The position numbers and the translations under genes were made by a program. The notes beneath the pieces were generated by a model, which saw only the letters and a program-made list of their open reading frames with translations, was not told the DNA's origin and did not search any database. A stretch of 64,000 nucleotides of DNA from Catellatospora coxensis. GTDB taxonomy: Bacteria > Actinomycetota > Actinomycetes > Mycobacteriales > Micromonosporaceae. Location of the stretch: positions 1-64,000 of the forward strand of contig NZ_BONI01000015.1 of NCBI RefSeq assembly GCF_016862635.1, in the 5' to 3' direction. This document shows positions 57,285 through 64,000 of the stretch, one piece after another (the stretch's first letter is position 1; each line of letters starts with the position of its first letter).

Positions 57285-57345
57285 GCAACTCTTAAAAAGT
57301 CGCGGCCTCGGAGCGTGTCCGAAGCCGCGACTTTTTAAGAGTTGC
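57285..57345. repeat. intergenic palindrome family GCAACTCTTAA-AGTCGCGG, copy 2
   Basis: 27-nt arms (57285-57311 and 57319-57345) with one mismatch and a 7-nt loop. It shares the arm core with the copy at 43352-43414, and here too sits between two convergent genes (Nudix-wHTH and NlpC/P60). Probably a bidirectional terminator. Confidence 0.9.
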
Positions 57346-57370
57346 CCCGAGAGGGGTGAGGGCGGAGTGG

Positions 57371-58375
57371 TCAGGAGGGGCGGCCGAAGCTGTGGATGGG
57401 GGCGGCGTCCATGCGGCGCATGGCGATGGGTTTGCCCGTTTGGGAGGCGTGGACGATCCAGCCGTTGCCGGCGTACATGCCGACGTGGTGCAGGTCGCTG
57501 TAGTAGAAGACGAGGTCGCCGGGTTTGAGGTCGGCGCGGCTGACGGACTTCACGGCGGCGCGCTGGGATCTGGCGTTGTGCGGCAGGGAGACGCCCGCCT
57601 GGGCCCAGGCGGCCTTGGTCAGCCCGGAGCAGTCGAAGGTGCTCGGGCCGTCGTCGCCCCAGCCGTACATCTTGCCGATCTGGCGGCAGGCGAACTGGAC
57701 CGCCTTGCCGGCCGGGCCGCCGGGGTACGCCGTCGGGCAGGGCACGGGGGCGAGCTCACCGGTGCCGGCACCGCTGCCGTACGCCTGGAGCCGCAGCTTG
57801 TTCAGCTTCGAGATCTCCGCCTCGATGGCCTTGGTCCGTGACCCCTGCTCGGCCTCGGTTTTGGCGAGCTGCGCGATCGTCTCGTCCAGCGGCTGCTTCA
57901 CCGCGTCCAATGCCGCCTTGGCGGTGAGGGTGTCGGCGATGCGGGCCTTCTTGTCGTGGGCGAGCTGATCGAGCACGACGAGCCGCTTCGCCATGACGCC
58001 GGCGTCACCGCTGCTGAGGAACGCGTTGACCTGGGCCAGGGTGCCGCCGCGGTAGAGCTGGTCGGCGAGCACGCCGATGCGCGTCCGGGTGGCCTGCACC
58101 TGCAGCTCCAGGGGAGCGAGCTGGGCCTCCAGTTCGCCGGCCTTCTTGCGCTGCTTGGCCAGCTTCGCCTTGGTGGCGTTGTGCTCCTCGATGACCGGTT
58201 CGAGCTTGGCCCACTGCTCGTCGATCTGCTTCTCGATCTCGGCGGGCGTCGGGGCCGCGTGGGCCTGTGCCGCGGGCGCGAGCAGAGCGAGCAGGACGAC
58301 GGCGGCCGTCAGCAGGCCGCGGCGTATTCGTGGTGCGCTGGGAAGCCCCGCGTGGGGCCGATTATGGCTACACAC
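57371..58375 (-). CDS. secreted NlpC/P60 endopeptidase with coiled-coil domain (RipA/Cwl-like), paralogue 1
   Basis: 334 residues. Signal peptide (1-41, cleavage after AHAAP-type site), then a coiled coil (about 45-200, long helical ERK/AQ-rich segment with LADQLYRGGTLAQVNAFLSSGD in the middle), a short linker, and an NlpC/P60 domain with catalytic C249 (FDCSGLT), H297 (HHVGMY) and H309 (HAS). It cleaves D-iGlu-mDAP or similar stem-peptide bonds in peptidoglycan. The coiled coil resembles autoinhibitory RipA-type helices. GTG 58375 start; no c-di-AMP riboswitch was visible upstream. Confidence 0.9.
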   Translation of the reverse strand: MCSHNRPHAGLPSAPRIRRGLLTAAVVLLALLAPAAQAHAAPTPAEIEKQIDEQWAKLEPVIEEHNATKAKLAKQRKKAGELEAQLAPLELQVQATRTRIGVLADQLYRGGTLAQVNAFLSSGDAGVMAKRLVVLDQLAHDKKARIADTLTAKAALDAVKQPLDETIAQLAKTEAEQGSRTKAIEAEISKLNKLRLQAYGSGAGTGELAPVPCPTAYPGGPAGKAVQFACRQIGKMYGWGDDGPSTFDCSGLTKAAWAQAGVSLPHNARSQRAAVKSVSRADLKPGDLVFYYSDLHHVGMYAGNGWIVHASQTGKPIAMRRMDAAPIHSFGRPS

Positions 58376-58446
58376 GGGGATTCACGTTAGGCAAGACCGT
58401 TACAAGAACGCAATTCCGTCGATGCGGTCGCGTGTCACCAGGGCGT

Positions 58447-59274
58447 CTATCCGATCGCGACGAACAGGTCGTCGAGCGTGCCATGGAACTGGTCGTTGTT
58501 CGGGGCGACGCCCTTGCCGCCGATACGCAGCGGGGCGTCGTTGGAGATGTTCAGGTCGGCCGGGATGGTGGCCTCGCCCTGCGCCACGCCGTCCACGGTG
58601 ATGCGCAGGACGGCGCCGTCACGCGCGCATTCGACGGTGTGCCAGCGGCCGTCGGCGATCCCCTGCGTCGCCTGCGCGACGTGGATGACGTTCTTGCCGT
58701 TCTGCGGACCGGCCACGACGCAGGAGGGCATGCCCTGAGCGCCGTCGACCTGCAGCTTGAACTGCGTACCGAACTGCGAGTAGCCCTTCTGCAGCACGTT
58801 CGCGCCCTTGGCCGTCTCCTCGGGGGCCATCAGCACCGCCGCGCCCCAGCGGAAGGCGCGCAGGCCGGGGTTGAGCGCCGGATTCGCGCCGGCGTCGAGG
58901 ATCGCGCGCGGGCACTGCTTGTCGTCCTTGCTCGCGCACGGGCCGGGGAAGCGCACCGCGAAGTCGCCGTCGCGCGGCACGAGCGACACGTCCCCGCCGG
59001 TCTGGCTCTCCTCGCGTACGGCGAGGGTGCCGGCGTCCGAGCCGACCACGCGGGCCTGTTCCAGTCCGTTCGCGAAGTCGAACACCACGCCCTCGCTGAC
59101 GGCCTGGGCGGACGGGCTCGGCGCGGCCGCACTCGGGCTGGGAGCGGCGGAGGGCGACGCCGGGGTCGCGGTCGGCGGCTCGGGCTCGTCGCCGGTCAGC
59201 CGCACCACCAGAACCGTGCCGAGCACGGCCAGCAGTACCAGTCCGGCAATGATCGCGGGCCACTTGAATCGCAT
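58447..59274 (-). CDS. membrane-anchored LamG/concanavalin-like sandwich protein
   Basis: 275 residues. One N-terminal helix (about 6-24, FKWPAIIAGLVLLAVLGTVLV), a Pro/Ser/Ala linker (about 28-60), then a jelly-roll domain (about 65-275) with the LamG-type ending NDQFHGTLDDLFVAIG and strands such as GEATIPADLNISNDAPLRIGG. It most likely binds a cell-surface glycan or protein outside the membrane; no catalytic acids of glucanases are evident. ATG 59274 start. It is divergent from the amidase gene and lies in a peptidoglycan hydrolase group. Confidence 0.8.
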   Translation of the reverse strand: MRFKWPAIIAGLVLLAVLGTVLVVRLTGDEPEPPTATPASPSAAPSPSAAAPSPSAQAVSEGVVFDFANGLEQARVVGSDAGTLAVREESQTGGDVSLVPRDGDFAVRFPGPCASKDDKQCPRAILDAGANPALNPGLRAFRWGAAVLMAPEETAKGANVLQKGYSQFGTQFKLQVDGAQGMPSCVVAGPQNGKNVIHVAQATQGIADGRWHTVECARDGAVLRITVDGVAQGEATIPADLNISNDAPLRIGGKGVAPNNDQFHGTLDDLFVAIG

Positions 59275-59362
59275 TCGCTCATATTTACCAGAGCGGCGGC
59301 ATGCCCGGACACCCGGTGAACAGCCGTAGCACCTGGCGGAACGGCCCATCCGGGCGATGAAG

Positions 59363-59399
59363 AATAGTTTCATATCGGCAACGCGTATCGGTAACTATT
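59363..59399. promoter_or_regulatory. AATAGTT-N23-AACTATT inverted repeat in a divergent promoter region
   Basis: Two 7-bp AT-rich arms, separated by 23 bp, in the gap between the divergent LamG gene (start 59274) and the amidase gene (start 59458). It could be an operator or the two -10 regions of opposed promoters. No riboswitch or known box is recognised. Confidence 0.45.
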
Positions 59400-59457
59400 G
59401 ACTAACCGTACGGCCGAGGGCAGGGTGACCGCATCGGACAGTCGAAGGGAGCCGTAC

Positions 59458-61431
59458 GTGTCACCCCGAATCCCCCTGCGCCGGCTGGCGCTGCTCACCG
59501 CGGTGGGTCTGGGGCTCGGCGCCGGCATCACGCCGGTGGCCGCCCAGGCCGAGTCGCCACCCACCAGGCAGGCCGACTACCTGGCGGCCGCCCAGGAATA
59601 CGGTGTACCCGTGGACGTGCTGCTGGGCGTCTCCTATCTGGAGTCCCGCTGGGACGCCAACGCGGGCACGCCCAGCACCTCGGGCGGCTACGGCCCGATG
59701 CATCTCACCGACGCGGCGTACGTCGCCGCGCTGGCTCCGGCCGCCGAGCCGGAGTCCGAGCCCGCCCCCGAGGAGGACTCCCGGGGTGACGACAGCCGTC
59801 CGAAGGCGGCCGGGCACCCCGACGGCGCCCCGGCTCCGGCCGAGGCGGCGCTGCGCACCCTGCCCGCCGCGGCGGAGCTGACCGGCCTGCCGGCCGAGAC
59901 GCTGCGCACCGACCCGGTCGCGAACATCCGCGGCGGAGCCGCGCTGCTGGCCTCGTACCAGCAGGAACTGAACGCGCCGCAGGGCGCGGACACCGACCCG
60001 GCGGCCTGGTACGGCGCGGTCGCCCGCTACTCCGGCGCGGACAGCGAGCAGGCCGCGGCGGCGTTCGCCGACGAGGTGTACGCGACGCTGCGCGACGGTG
60101 TCGCCCGCACCACCGACGAGGGGCACGCGCTGAGCCTGAACGCCAAGTCGGTCACCCCCGTCAAGGACTGGCTGATCCGGCTCGGCCTGCGCAAGCTGGC
60201 CCGGCCCGACGGCATCGAGTGCCCGCTCGACATCTCCTGCGAGTCGCTGCCCGCGCCGTACGAGGCGTTCGGCGACGGCGACTACGGCAACCACGACAAG
60301 GGCAACCGGCCGCAGTCGCAGCGCATCGAGTACATCGTCATCCACGACACCGAGGCCAGCTGGGCGACGACCCTGAAGCTGGTCGCCGACCCGACGTACG
60401 TCAGCTGGCACTACTCGCTGCGCTCGGTCGACGGGCACATCGCCCAGCACGTGAAGGCCAAGGACGTCGGCTGGCACGCGGGCAACTGGTACGTCAACGC
60501 CAAGTCCATCGGCCTGGAGCACGAGGGCTTCGCGGCGCAGGGCAGCTGGTACACCGAGGCGCTCTACCGCACCTCGGCGAAGCTGGTCCGGCACCTCGCC
60601 CTGCGGCTGGGCATCCCGCTGGACCGCGAGCACATCATCGGCCACGACAACGTGCCCGGCACCATCACCTCCACGGTCGCCGGCATGCACTGGGACCCGG
60701 GCCCGTACTGGGACTGGTCGCACTACTTCGACCTGCTCAAGGCCCCGTTCCGCGGGCTGCCGGAGCCGCTGGCCGGCCACGCCGGGCTGGTCACCGTGAA
60801 CCCCGACTTCGCCACCAACAAGCCGGCGTTCACCGGCTGCACCGGCGCGGCGAGCAACCCGTGCCCGCTGCGTTCCAGCTCGTCGGTCATCCTGCGCAGC
60901 GCGCCCGACCTGACCGCCCCGCTGATCCGCGACCCGGGCCGGTGCGGCACGAAGGCGAGCACCATGGTGGTCAGCGACCACTGCGCACGGGCCTCGGCGG
61001 GCCAGACGTACGCCGTGGCCGAGCGGGCCGGGGAGTGGACCGCGATCTGGTACCTCGGCCAGAAGGCCTGGTTCCGCAACGCCGACGCCGGACCGCTGTG
61101 GAACGTCGGGTTCGTGGTCGAGCCGAAGCCGGGCCTGGCGAGCATCCCGGTGTTCGGCCGGGCCTACCCGGAGGCGGCGGCCTACCCGGCCGGCGTGCCC
61201 GCACAGGCGGTCAGCCCGCTGGCGCAGTACACGATCACGGCTGGGCAGCGCTACGCGGCCGGGCCGGTGCTGAACGGCGAGTACTACCGCGCCACCACGT
61301 TCGACTGGTCGGCCCCGGGTGACGGCACCGTCATCCGCGGCGAGCAGCAGTACGTGCAGATCCAGTTCGGCCAGCGCATCGCGTACGTGCTGCGCGCCGA
61401 CGTGGTGCTGAAGCCGGCCGTGTCGTTCTGA
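59458..61431 (+). CDS. secreted N-acetylmuramoyl-L-alanine amidase with lysozyme-like N-terminal region
   Basis: 657 residues. Signal peptide (1-31, VAAQA cleavage) starting at GTG 59458, with AGGGAG six bases upstream. Residues 35-220 contain a transglycosylase-like start (QEYGVPVDVLLGVSYLESRW) with a large insertion rich in Pro/Glu. The PGRP/amidase_2 domain (about 280-425) has zinc ligand H296 (IVIHDTEAS), H411 and D413 (MHWDPGPYW), and H355 and H396 nearby. The C-terminal part (430-657) has two SH3-like repeats. It cleaves the MurNAc-L-Ala bond and possibly glycan chains. Terminator follows. Confidence 0.88.
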   Translation: MSPRIPLRRLALLTAVGLGLGAGITPVAAQAESPPTRQADYLAAAQEYGVPVDVLLGVSYLESRWDANAGTPSTSGGYGPMHLTDAAYVAALAPAAEPESEPAPEEDSRGDDSRPKAAGHPDGAPAPAEAALRTLPAAAELTGLPAETLRTDPVANIRGGAALLASYQQELNAPQGADTDPAAWYGAVARYSGADSEQAAAAFADEVYATLRDGVARTTDEGHALSLNAKSVTPVKDWLIRLGLRKLARPDGIECPLDISCESLPAPYEAFGDGDYGNHDKGNRPQSQRIEYIVIHDTEASWATTLKLVADPTYVSWHYSLRSVDGHIAQHVKAKDVGWHAGNWYVNAKSIGLEHEGFAAQGSWYTEALYRTSAKLVRHLALRLGIPLDREHIIGHDNVPGTITSTVAGMHWDPGPYWDWSHYFDLLKAPFRGLPEPLAGHAGLVTVNPDFATNKPAFTGCTGAASNPCPLRSSSSVILRSAPDLTAPLIRDPGRCGTKASTMVVSDHCARASAGQTYAVAERAGEWTAIWYLGQKAWFRNADAGPLWNVGFVVEPKPGLASIPVFGRAYPEAAAYPAGVPAQAVSPLAQYTITAGQRYAAGPVLNGEYYRATTFDWSAPGDGTVIRGEQQYVQIQFGQRIAYVLRADVVLKPAVSF

Positions 61432-61449
61432 CGCGTCCGGCGGAACAGG

Positions 61450-61480
61450 AAGGGCTCCCCGCGAACGGCGGGGAGCCCTT
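61450..61480. terminator. hairpin terminator, 13-bp stem
   Basis: AAGGGCTCCCCGC (61450-61462) pairs perfectly with 61468-61480 around a 5-nt loop, 18 bp after the amidase stop and 15 bp before the convergent NlpC/P60 stop. Confidence 0.88.
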
Positions 61481-61495
61481 CTCCATGCTGAGAGG

Positions 61496-62488
61496 TCAGT
61501 AGGCCCGGCGGTAGCCGGCGACCGGCATGACGTCGATGTACTGCATCCGCACCACGTCTCCGGTGTGCGGGGCGTGCACCATCACCCGGCGGCCGTTGAC
61601 CGTGCCGACGTACATGCCCACGTGGTGCAGGTCGCCGTAGAAGAAGACCAGGTCGCCGACCGCGGGCGTGGTCACCTTCGTCGTCTCGCCCCACTGGTCC
61701 TTGGTGTAGTGGGTGAGGCTGACGCCCGCCTTCGCGTACGCCCACTGGGTCAGGCCGGAGCAGTCGAAGCTGCCCGGACCGGCCGCGCCCCACACGTACG
61801 GCTTGCTGATCTGCTTGCAGGCCCACGACGCGGCGGTCTGGCCCTTGCCGGAGCCCATCTGCGCCGGGCAGGCCGCGCCGATCTTCAGCGAGCCGCCGGA
61901 GCCGCCGGTGCCGTACGCCTGCGTCCGCAGCTTCTGCAGGCGGCTCATCTCGCCCTCGATGACCTTCTTCTTCGCGGCCAGGTCGGCGTCCTTGAGCTTC
62001 TGGTCCGCGATGGCCTTGTCGAGCGTGGCCTTCTCGCCGTCGTACTTGGCCTTCGCCTCGGAGGTGGCCGAGATCTGCTCCTGCTTACCGTGAGCGATCT
62101 GCTGCAGCATCATCAGCTGGTCCGCGAACTGCTTCGGCGAGCCGCTGCTCAGCAGCGCGTTCACCTCGGCGCTGCGGCCGCCCTTGTAGTACTCGGCGGC
62201 GATGACGCCGACCCGGGTCCGGGTCACCTCGACGGTCAGCCGCAGCGGCTGCAGCTTCGTCTCCAGGCCAGCGGCCTTCTTCTGCAGCTTGACCAGCTCG
62301 CTGTGGACCTTGTTGTAGTCCTCGACCAGCGGCTCGAGCTTCTCCCACGTCTTGGCGATCTCGGCCTCGATCTCGCTGATCGACGGCTCGGCGTGCGCGG
62401 GCAGGGCCGGCGCGACGCCGACGAGCAGGGCTGCGACCAGCACAAGCGCACGGGTGAGCGAGCGCGACGCGGTACGGAGGGGGGTCAC
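61496..62488 (-). CDS. secreted NlpC/P60 endopeptidase with coiled-coil domain, paralogue 2
   Basis: 330 residues, collinear with the 57371-58375 product. Signal peptide (1-33, ALPAHAEP cleavage region), coiled coil (about 35-190) with the same IxVLxxxYYKGGxxxxVNALLSSGS-like insertion, then the NlpC/P60 domain with C243 (FDCSGLT), H289 and H305. The start is GTG 62488, set by GGAG five bases upstream. The two proteins share a pattern (for instance the SVSEIEKE-type start of the coil), so they are a duplicated pair with probably distinct timing or placement. Confidence 0.9.
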   Translation of the reverse strand: MTPLRTASRSLTRALVLVAALLVGVAPALPAHAEPSISEIEAEIAKTWEKLEPLVEDYNKVHSELVKLQKKAAGLETKLQPLRLTVEVTRTRVGVIAAEYYKGGRSAEVNALLSSGSPKQFADQLMMLQQIAHGKQEQISATSEAKAKYDGEKATLDKAIADQKLKDADLAAKKKVIEGEMSRLQKLRTQAYGTGGSGGSLKIGAACPAQMGSGKGQTAASWACKQISKPYVWGAAGPGSFDCSGLTQWAYAKAGVSLTHYTKDQWGETTKVTTPAVGDLVFFYGDLHHVGMYVGTVNGRRVMVHAPHTGDVVRMQYIDVMPVAGYRRAY

Positions 62489-62765
62489 CGGAACTCCTTT
62501 TCCGCCGACCGCGACCGGTGGAGCAGGGGTGAACCGGGCCGCGGTGTCCGGGGCGGGGTCGCGAGGGGTCACAACCCGGCGTACGCACCAGACGGTCACC
62601 AACCCTAGAAAACAAGGTGAGCCGGTTTCAAGCCGGAACCGAGACAACTTCGCTGAGCTGCCCCGATGTCACTCAGCGTGCCTCGAAAAGTTCGCTTCAC
62701 GCCGCCGCCGACAGCCGCGCTGACCTGCGCAGGCGTCGGCGGCGGTCACGCACCGTCAGGACGCG
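62489..62765. other. 277-bp non-coding region upstream of NlpC/P60 paralogue 2, with hairpins
   Basis: No gene on either strand. It contains an 11-bp perfect stem (62702-62712 with 62735-62745), which is the likely terminator of the CNNM gene ending at 62766; a CGCTGAG/CTCAGCG stem (62651-62657 with 62672-62678); and a CCGG-TTTCAAG-CCGG hairpin (62622-62636). The last two could belong to the leader of the NlpC gene. No known riboswitch could be recognised by eye. Confidence 0.55.
62702..62745 (-). terminator. hairpin terminator of the CNNM/CBS gene, 11-bp stem
   Basis: CCGCCGCCGAC (62702-62712) pairs perfectly with 62735-62745 across 22 nt, 20 bp beyond the stop of the minus-strand CNNM/CBS gene. 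Confidence 0.7.
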
Positions 62766-63776
62766 TCATACCGCCGGGGCCATGATGGCGTTGAGCACAT
62801 CGTCGAGCGTCACCACACCCACCGGCAGCTGGCCCTCGCTCACCAGCACGATGTGCCGCCGCTCGCGGCGCATCGACAGCAGCAGCTCGGCCAGCGAACG
62901 GTCCGGCGGCACGATCGCCAGCGGCCGGACCAGCTCACCCGGGATCGGCTCGCGGCGGCTCGCGCCCTCCAGCCCGATCACGTCCTTGATGTGCACGAAG
63001 CCCAGCACCCGCCGGGTGCCGCGGGCCACCACCGGGAACCGGGACCGGCCGGTGCGGGTCGCCAGCACCTCCAGCGTGGCCGGTGAGGTGTCGTCGGTGA
63101 CGATGGTGACCGCCGACCACGGCCGCAGCGCGTCCGCGGCGGTGCGCTGGTGCAGCGCCAGCGCGCCCGCGATCCGGGCGTGCTGCTCCGGGTCCAGCAG
63201 GCCCTCGGTGTGCGCCTGCTGCACGAGGCCCGCCAGCTCCTCGGCGGTGAACACGGTCTTCACCGCGTCCGCGGCCTCGACCCGCCACAGCCGCAGCACC
63301 TTCCGCGACGCCCACTTCATCGCCACCAGCAGCGGCTTGGTGGCGATGCAGAACGCCAGCATCGGCGGGCCCAGCCAGAGCACACTGCCTTCCGGCCCGG
63401 CCAGGGTGATGTTCTTCGGCACCATCTCGCCGATCACCGTGTGCAGGAAGACGACGATGAGCAGGGCCAGCACGAAGGCGATCGGGTGCTGCATCTTCGG
63501 GGGCAGGCCGAGCGCGTGGATCGCGGGCTCGATGAAGTTGGCCAGCGCCGGCTCCGCGATGGCGCCGAGCGCCAGCGAGCACAGCGTGATGCCCAGCTGG
63601 GCGCCGGCGATCATCAACGGGATCTGGTTCATCGCGGACAGCGCCCAGGCCGCCGGGCGCGAGTGCTGCGCCTTCGGCTCGATGACGGTACGCCGGGAGG
63701 CGATCAGCGCGAACTCCGCGCCGACGAAGAACGCGTTGCCCAGCAGCAGCGCCGCGGTGATCAGCAGCTCACTCAT
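62766..63776 (-). CDS. CNNM/CorC-like transporter with CBS pair (hemolysin family), copy 2 of a tandem pair
   Basis: 336 residues. DUF21/CNNM membrane domain (1-185) with three to four helices and the motifs AEFALIASRRT, MIAGAQLGITLCSLALGAIAEP and VVFLHTVIGEMVPKNI. The CBS pair (about 200-335) has RSRFPVVARG and GVVTLDDVL. CNNM proteins export or sense Mg2+ and other divalent cations. Its start overlaps the upstream homologue by 8 bp, so the two are translationally coupled. It lacks the C-terminal CorC_HlyC domain, which the upstream gene has. Complementary partners are likely. Confidence 0.9.
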   Translation of the reverse strand: MSELLITAALLLGNAFFVGAEFALIASRRTVIEPKAQHSRPAAWALSAMNQIPLMIAGAQLGITLCSLALGAIAEPALANFIEPAIHALGLPPKMQHPIAFVLALLIVVFLHTVIGEMVPKNITLAGPEGSVLWLGPPMLAFCIATKPLLVAMKWASRKVLRLWRVEAADAVKTVFTAEELAGLVQQAHTEGLLDPEQHARIAGALALHQRTAADALRPWSAVTIVTDDTSPATLEVLATRTGRSRFPVVARGTRRVLGFVHIKDVIGLEGASRREPIPGELVRPLAIVPPDRSLAELLLSMRRERRHIVLVSEGQLPVGVVTLDDVLNAIMAPAV

Positions 63777-64000
63777 CGTCGTCGCCCGCCAGCCGGACCA
63801 GCCGCACCTGCTCCACCCGGTGCCGGTCCATCTCCACCACGGTGAACTCCCAGTCGTTGGCGACCAGGGCGTCGCCGACCACCGGGATCCGGCCCAGCTC
63901 CGCCATCAGGTATCCGCCCAGCGTCTCGTACGGGCCCTCGGGCAGCCGGAACCCGGTCTGCTCGTCCAGCTCGTCCTCGCGTAGCATCCCGTCGACCAGC
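63769..64000 (-). CDS. CNNM/CorC-like hemolysin family protein, C-terminal part (window edge)
   Basis: The visible 76 codons (from 64000 down to the stop at 63769) are a CorC_HlyC domain: GFRLPEGPYETLGGYLMAELGRIPVVGD, then DWEFTVVEMDRHRVEQVRLVRL. The N-terminal DUF21 and CBS parts lie outside the window; the frame is open to the edge, so the ATG at 63987 is not taken as the start. It precedes its homologue with an 8-bp overlap. Confidence 0.82.
   Translation of the reverse strand, partial: LVDGMLREDELDEQTGFRLPEGPYETLGGYLMAELGRIPVVGDALVANDWEFTVVEMDRHRVEQVRLVRLAGDDDE

Noticed and set aside
58376-58446. c-di-AMP (ydaO-yuaA) riboswitch before the NlpC/P60 gene at 57371
   Set aside because: The gap is only 71 bp and no conserved ydaO core could be recognised.
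1-64000. CRISPR array, insertion sequence, phage or integrase genes
   Set aside because: No regularly spaced direct repeats and no transposase, recombinase or phage structural motif were seen in any well-supported frame.

Overview
This is a chromosomal window from a high-GC Gram-positive bacterium. Very high G+C, frequent GTG starts, mostly short intergenic gaps, IdeR-like and mycobacterial-type LexA-like sites, LppU-type proline-rich proteins and repeated palindromes such as GAAGGGCACCTTC all fit an actinomycete. Micromonosporaceae (Catellatospora, Micromonospora or Actinoplanes relatives) is my best guess, but that is an inference. I see no phage, insertion sequence or CRISPR array. The gene content is mostly housekeeping plus envelope and accessory functions.

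Layout. 0-11 kb: two clustered tRNAs (the first cut by the window edge), a secreted protein with about eight beta-sandwich repeats, a CPBP protease divergent from a flavohemoglobin across a 19-bp palindrome, an XRE regulator, an FhuF-like ferric reductase behind an iron box, a four-cysteine secreted mini-protein, GNAT, DUF6924 and methyltransferase genes, tRNA-Ser(UGA) and a quinone oxidoreductase. 11-21 kb: GT2, a lipoprotein, an OmpR/kinase pair with a strong G-quadruplex candidate in its leader, cyclophilin-rhomboid, CorA, an aminotransferase and a CBS protein. 21-28 kb: an overlapping three-gene operon (nucleotidyltransferase, glycerol-1-phosphate-dehydrogenase-like enzyme, CDP-alcohol phosphotransferase), then GT4, Fpg, a polyprenyl glycosylphosphotransferase and Uma2. 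28-38 kb: a second two-component system coupled to a large membrane protein, an ABC exporter, a small basic protein, a Pro-rich LppU-like protein and an MFS transporter.

38-49 kb: an NHLRC2-like protein, pxpB-pxpC-pxpA (5-oxoprolinase), TrhA/PAQR, a SixA-like phosphatase, a large acyl-CoA dehydrogenase with paired TetR-like boxes, a 44-residue protein, a SpoIIE-type phosphatase, dcd and an SOS-boxed flavin-binding protein. 49-54 kb: tRNA-Gly(CCC) with a partial copy of its 3' end about 860 bp away bracketing a Cys-rich gene, then AlkD-like, lipoprotein and polysaccharide deacetylase genes and a TetR-thioesterase pair. 54-57 kb: a Nudix/winged-helix (NrtR-like) gene divergent from an SPFH-NAD-kinase-like pair, a candidate NAD-linked module. 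57-64 kb: a cell-wall hydrolase group (two coiled-coil NlpC/P60 proteins, a LamG-like protein, an SLT/PGRP amidase) and two CNNM/CBS transporters, the last cut by the right edge.

Most gene ends carry perfect or near-perfect hairpins. Several belong to repeated palindrome families: 11702/17613/54427, 43352/57285 and 14528/20392. The most promising leads for undescribed biology are the 54.5-57.3 kb module, the 21.1-23.6 kb operon, the SOS-boxed gene at 48.4 kb and the palindrome families.
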